Both the position numbers and the translations under genes were made by a program. This document shows, one piece after another, positions 61,113 through 64,000 of a stretch of DNA of 64,000 nt (its first letter is position 1; the number at the start of each line of letters is the position of its first letter). The notes under the pieces were generated by a model. It made no database searches, was not told where the DNA came from, and saw only the letters and a list, made by a program, of their open reading frames with translations. Source of the DNA: Candidatus Fermentibacteraceae bacterium (GTDB taxonomy: Bacteria > Fermentibacterota > Fermentibacteria > Fermentibacterales > JCC-6). The stretch covers positions 1 to 64,000 of the forward strand of contig JAMOUX010000002.1 in assembly GCA_027067855.1 (NCBI GenBank), given 5' to 3'.

Positions 61113-62464
61113 CGGGCGTGGCCTCGTTCGTTCTGATCTTGCTGGTGTCGGGGAACCCGGTGTACGTGTCCCTGAAGGGAAGTCCCCCGTTGCCCGACAT
61201 CCGGGAATTGGGCTTCGCCGCCATGATCGTTACCGATTCGTCCATGGCCGACCTGCAGGAAGGGTTGATGAAATGGTATCTCGACGAGGGTTATCCCTTC
61301 GCTTCCGCCGGTTTCTACTTTTCTTCGGAAGATACCCTGGTGGTCAACGTGGTTCCGGGAAGGCACGCCCTTCTGGAGGAAATAAGAATAGAAGGGATGC
61401 CGGGAACCAGGCCTCGGGTTTTCACGAGGCTCATGCCCCGTGGTCTGGGAGAGCCCTTCAGCAGGGAAGTCCTGGAAGAATGGCTCCGGAGGATAGGGAA
61501 GCTGCCGTTCGTGGCTGCCGTCGGTTCCACGGAACTGCTGCTGGGACCGCGGGGCAACCTGGTGGTCGTTCAGCACCTGGTGAAGGGGAAACAGGGCCAT
61601 TTCACCGCATCCCTGGACTGGAAGGGTGAATCCCTGGAAGGCATGGGAGAGGTGCGCCTTCTGAACCTTGCGGGTACGGCCAGGAAACTCGGAATATCGG
61701 GAAAGACCGTGGCATGGGGAGGATTCGATGCCCACCTGGATTACCTGGAACCGTGGATATTCGGAACTCCGGTTTCACTGTTCCTGGTAATGTCGCAGGA
61801 AACGCCAGAAAGCGCCTGGGTGAACAGGGAAGGCAGTCTTGAAGGAATATTGGACCTGGGAAGGGTCTCCGTATCCATGGGAGCGGGTGCATGGCGCGGA
61901 TTTCCTCCCGGTGGCGCCCGGGAAAAATACGATTACGGATCAGCGGGTATGGGTTACGATGCGAAAAAAAAGGTGCCCCAGGGGTCCGGCGGCCTGGATG
62001 TGGCGCTGCGGTGCAGGGCGGGCCGCAGGATGGAGGCCGACTCGACAGGTGTCCTGTCCATGGCGCATCTTTCATTCGACTACCGTTTCTATCAAGGGGT
62101 GCTGGGTGCCGGTGGCAGCGTTTCCGGTGGGGGAGTTCTGCAGGGAGATTGTTTTACCGGCCTTATGGACAGGTTGGGAGGGCAATCCACGTTGAGAGGA
62201 TATCCGGAAAATGCCTTCCGCGCCAAAATGCACGTATTGGCCAGGCCGGAGTTGTCCCTTGGTGAAACCGAGACCAGGATATATGTCTTCACTGATGCCG
62301 CCATATTGAAGAACGAAGAAAATGAGATACTTCGCCCGGTAGGCGTGGGAATAGGCATGCGAGGGGCGAGCGGCGTGTTCGACGCCGATGTTTCCGCGGG
62401 CTTTCCCCTGGAAGAAGGCATCGGCGGCGCCAGGGTCTACCTGGAACTCACCGCGTCGATCTGA
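61109..62464 (+). CDS. Omp85/BamA-family outer-membrane protein with one POTRA
   Basis: This 451-residue protein starts from TTG 61109 overlapping the upstream stop (TTGA). It has a signal peptide (ASFVLILLVSGNPVYVS) and one or possibly two POTRA domains (about 30-165; DSSMADLQEGLMKWYLDEGYPF and VFTRLMPRGLGEPFSREVL). A C-terminal 16-strand barrel (about 175-451) carries the lid-lock motif GGQSTLRGYPENAFRA, the (V/L)RGF-type element of Omp85 proteins. The length is close to TamA- or FhaC-type members and shorter than BamA. It may assist insertion of the large barrel encoded just before it. Confidence 0.85.
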   Translation: MTGVASFVLILLVSGNPVYVSLKGSPPLPDIRELGFAAMIVTDSSMADLQEGLMKWYLDEGYPFASAGFYFSSEDTLVVNVVPGRHALLEEIRIEGMPGTRPRVFTRLMPRGLGEPFSREVLEEWLRRIGKLPFVAAVGSTELLLGPRGNLVVVQHLVKGKQGHFTASLDWKGESLEGMGEVRLLNLAGTARKLGISGKTVAWGGFDAHLDYLEPWIFGTPVSLFLVMSQETPESAWVNREGSLEGILDLGRVSVSMGAGAWRGFPPGGAREKYDYGSAGMGYDAKKKVPQGSGGLDVALRCRAGRRMEADSTGVLSMAHLSFDYRFYQGVLGAGGSVSGGGVLQGDCFTGLMDRLGGQSTLRGYPENAFRAKMHVLARPELSLGETETRIYVFTDAAILKNEENEILRPVGVGIGMRGASGVFDADVSAGFPLEEGIGGARVYLELTASI

Positions 62465-62524
62465 ATGAAGGGTACGGGCGGCCCGGTCGATCCGGATCGT
62501 AATGTACACGGGAAAGGAGTACTT

Positions 62525-63757
62525 ATGCCCGGCAGTGGAAGAAAGCTGATATCGGCGAAGGTGTTGTACAACGGCAAAGGTAGACGGGAGGGATGTACCG
62601 TCGTGGTGGAGAACGGCGTGATATCCGACGTGGTGGATGGACGGATCGAACCCGATTTCGAAGGGTATGTGACGCCGGCCTTCATCGATGCTCACTCGCA
62701 CATAGGCATGGACCGTGAGGGAGAGCCCTGGACCGAGTCGGAGACCAACGACACGTTGGACCAGATTCTTCCCCTGAACGATCCGTTGAACAGTATCTAT
62801 TTCGATGACAGGGCGTTCAGGGATGCGGTGGATTTCGGTGTGTTGTACAGCTGCGTGGTTCCCGGAAGCGGCAATGTACTTGGCGGAAAAGCCAAGGTGA
62901 TAAAGAATTTCGCCGTTAACAGGAAGGATGCCGTGGTGAAAGACTACGGTTACAAAATGGCGCTGGGTTTCAACCCGCGTTCCACCACCGATTGGAAGGG
63001 AGACAGGCCGAACACCCGCATGGGAGTTTACGCCATGCTGGAGCAGAAGCTGGAAGAGGTAAGGATAAAAAGGGATAAGGCCCTGTTGGAGAAAGAGAAG
63101 GAGCTTCACAAGCTGGACTCCGATCCGGAATCCGCCAAGTTGGATTTGAAGGAGCGGGAATTCCGGAGAGAGATGATAGAAAAGGAGTACCTGCAAAGCT
63201 TCGACCCGTCCGATTTCGCGATAATGGAGATGCTGGACGGCAGTAAGACCGCCAAGGTGCACGTTCACAAGGAGGACGACGTTCTATATCTCATCGAACT
63301 GGCTCGAAGGTACGGAATGAAGGTTACCGCGGAGCATACCTGCGACGTGTTCAGAAGCGAGGTGTTCGACGAACTGGGAAAAGAGGGGATCCCCGTGGTA
63401 TACGGTCCGCTGGGAACCGTTGGATACAAAGTGGAGCTCAAGCACGCATACTACCAGAATGCCGGTCTGCTCATGCAATCGGAAGCGTTCTTCGGCCTGA
63501 TGACCGATCACCCGGAGATATGGTCGCCCTCCCTGCGTGACAGTCTGAAATTCTTTCTCATTGCCGGCATGTCCCCGGAAGAAGCCATTTCCGTGATAAC
63601 GTACAGGAACGCCCGGATACTGGGTATTGAAGACCGCCTGGGCACCGTCGAAGCGGGTAAGACGGCGAGCCTGGTGGTTTGGGACAGGGATCCCCTGGAC
63701 CTTGCCGCTTTTCCCGTTATGGTGATGGGGGAAGGCGAGGTATTGAGAAAGAGGTGA
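62525..63757 (+). CDS. Amidohydrolase-superfamily enzyme (imidazolonepropionase/D-aminoacylase-like)
   Basis: This 410-residue protein starts at ATG 62525 with AAAGGAG five bases upstream. The amidohydrolase metal site is HxH in IDAHSHIGMDREG (about 59-71), then AEHTCDVF with a His ligand, and TDHPEIWSP with an Asp ligand. A helical insert rich in Lys/Glu (about 170-225; EEVRIKRDKALLEKEKEL) is unusual. The C-terminal beta-sandwich has LGTVEAGKTASLVVWDRDPL, the family's closing motif. The reaction is probably hydrolysis of a C-N bond in a small molecule or peptide; substrate unknown. It is downstream of the surface cluster but has no start/stop overlap with it. Confidence 0.85.
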   Translation: MPGSGRKLISAKVLYNGKGRREGCTVVVENGVISDVVDGRIEPDFEGYVTPAFIDAHSHIGMDREGEPWTESETNDTLDQILPLNDPLNSIYFDDRAFRDAVDFGVLYSCVVPGSGNVLGGKAKVIKNFAVNRKDAVVKDYGYKMALGFNPRSTTDWKGDRPNTRMGVYAMLEQKLEEVRIKRDKALLEKEKELHKLDSDPESAKLDLKEREFRREMIEKEYLQSFDPSDFAIMEMLDGSKTAKVHVHKEDDVLYLIELARRYGMKVTAEHTCDVFRSEVFDELGKEGIPVVYGPLGTVGYKVELKHAYYQNAGLLMQSEAFFGLMTDHPEIWSPSLRDSLKFFLIAGMSPEEAISVITYRNARILGIEDRLGTVEAGKTASLVVWDRDPLDLAAFPVMVMGEGEVLRKR

Positions 63758-63916
63758 CGAAGAATCCCGAAAATTCCGGTACCTGCCAAACAGGAAGCAA
63801 ACGGCGTCCGGATATCAATCCGGAGCGGACATCGTTTCCTGGCCGGAGCCCTGCTTTCGGTAAAACCGGGGGATGGTGCGCATTGCCGGGTTGATCCCCT
63901 GAAGAATATGAACTAT

Positions 63917-63959
63917 CAGATCAAGAAGAGGAGTCTTTTTCCTTCCTCTTCTTGATCTG
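63917..63959 (+). repeat. 16-bp perfect inverted repeat
   Basis: CAGATCAAGAAGAGGA (63917-63932) pairs with TCCTCTTCTTGATCTG (63944-63959) around an 11-nt loop GTCTTTTTCCT. It is not followed by a T-run, so it may be a processing or regulatory hairpin rather than a simple terminator. Confidence 0.7.
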
Positions 63960-63969
63960 GTTGCGCCTA

Positions 63970-63993
63970 ACCCACACAGCTATGCGGGTTTTT
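63970..63993 (+). terminator. Candidate terminator after the amidohydrolase gene
   Basis: ACCCACA (63970-63976) and TGCGGGT (63983-63989) form a stem with one A-C mismatch and a 6-nt loop, followed by TTTTT. On the other strand the stem pairs fully with a G-U wobble but lacks the T-run. Confidence 0.45.
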
Positions 63994-64000
63994 GAGTCGG

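Larger units (their letters stand above)
63758..64000. other. 243-nt tail without a recognised gene, holding two hairpins
   Basis: No coding frame here is convincing. Region 63758-63910 shows nothing beyond average composition. Two hairpins follow, described separately. The window ends at 64000, so a gene may begin just beyond it. Confidence 0.5.

Noticed and set aside
1-64000. CRISPR arrays, tRNA or rRNA genes, insertion sequences
   Set aside because: No regularly spaced repeats, no tRNA-like cloverleaf or rRNA stretches, and no transposase or terminal inverted repeats were seen by eye. A tool search could still find a small RNA gene such as 4.5S RNA.

Overview
The window carries about 60 protein genes packed at roughly 95% coding density. 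I saw no rRNA, tRNA, CRISPR array, insertion sequence or prophage. It encodes a didermic (Gram-negative type) bacterium. LptD, two heptosyltransferase-like GT9 enzymes, the ADP-heptose genes hldA and rfaE2, a WcaJ/WbaP-type sugar transferase, Omp85-type and other outer-membrane barrels, and many lipoproteins all point that way. The PorU/PorV-like pair and secreted proteases with YPNP-type C-terminal domains recall the type IX secretion system (T9SS) of the Bacteroidota. The protein style and gene order do not look like Bacteroidota, so my inference is an FCB-superphylum lineage outside it, for example Fermentibacteria-like. That placement was not tested. TTG start codons are unusually common.

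Layout. 1-700 (-): partial helical-repeat secreted protein. 891-2570 (+): RseC-like protein and a PP-loop sugar amidotransferase-like protein. 2586-5362 (-): a possible envelope protein, then a redox operon of trxA, trxB and a double-CXXC protein disulfide oxidoreductase. 5599-7766 (+): two GT9 glycosyltransferases. 7757-20681 (-): polysaccharide genes (GT-C-like membrane protein, sugar transferase, GT2), HU, then envelope biogenesis genes (LptD, ROK kinase, LpoA-like TPR plus periplasmic-binding lipoprotein, SurA/PrsA-like isomerase, RNA polymerase omega, a membrane-anchored unknown, YbbR-like and DUF3467 proteins). 20744-33541 (+): heptose genes, membrane pyrophosphatase, NifU-domain protein, rsmB, an orphan PASTA protein, rpe, the operon ffh-rpsP-khpA-rimM-trmD-rplS-rnhB-yraN, and a polytopic membrane protein. 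33818-42739 (+): ComM/YifB ATPase, radical SAM protein, flippase, Cache-type lipoprotein, purine/uracil permease, and a FlgD-fold lipoprotein with a barrel protein. 42884-45793 (-): zur-znuACB zinc uptake operon with a 17-bp palindromic operator. 45900-63757 (+): PLP-binding YggS, DivIVA, and an eight-gene secretion and surface-protease cluster from 47263 to 62464, followed by an amidohydrolase.

How the genes fit together. The largest coherent theme is building and decorating the outer membrane: LPS core and O-polysaccharide synthesis, LptD insertion, periplasmic folding and Omp85 assembly. On top of that sits a T9SS-like surface system. A PorU-type C25 peptidase and PorV-type barrel are adjacent, followed by M6-type and M30-type metalloproteases with sorting-domain-like ends, a DUF5683-like membrane protein, a propeller-like protein, a 1035-residue barrel with SprA-like features and a small Omp85 protein. 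Several of these genes overlap by a start/stop quartet, which suggests translational coupling. This cluster is the best candidate for an under-described system in the window.
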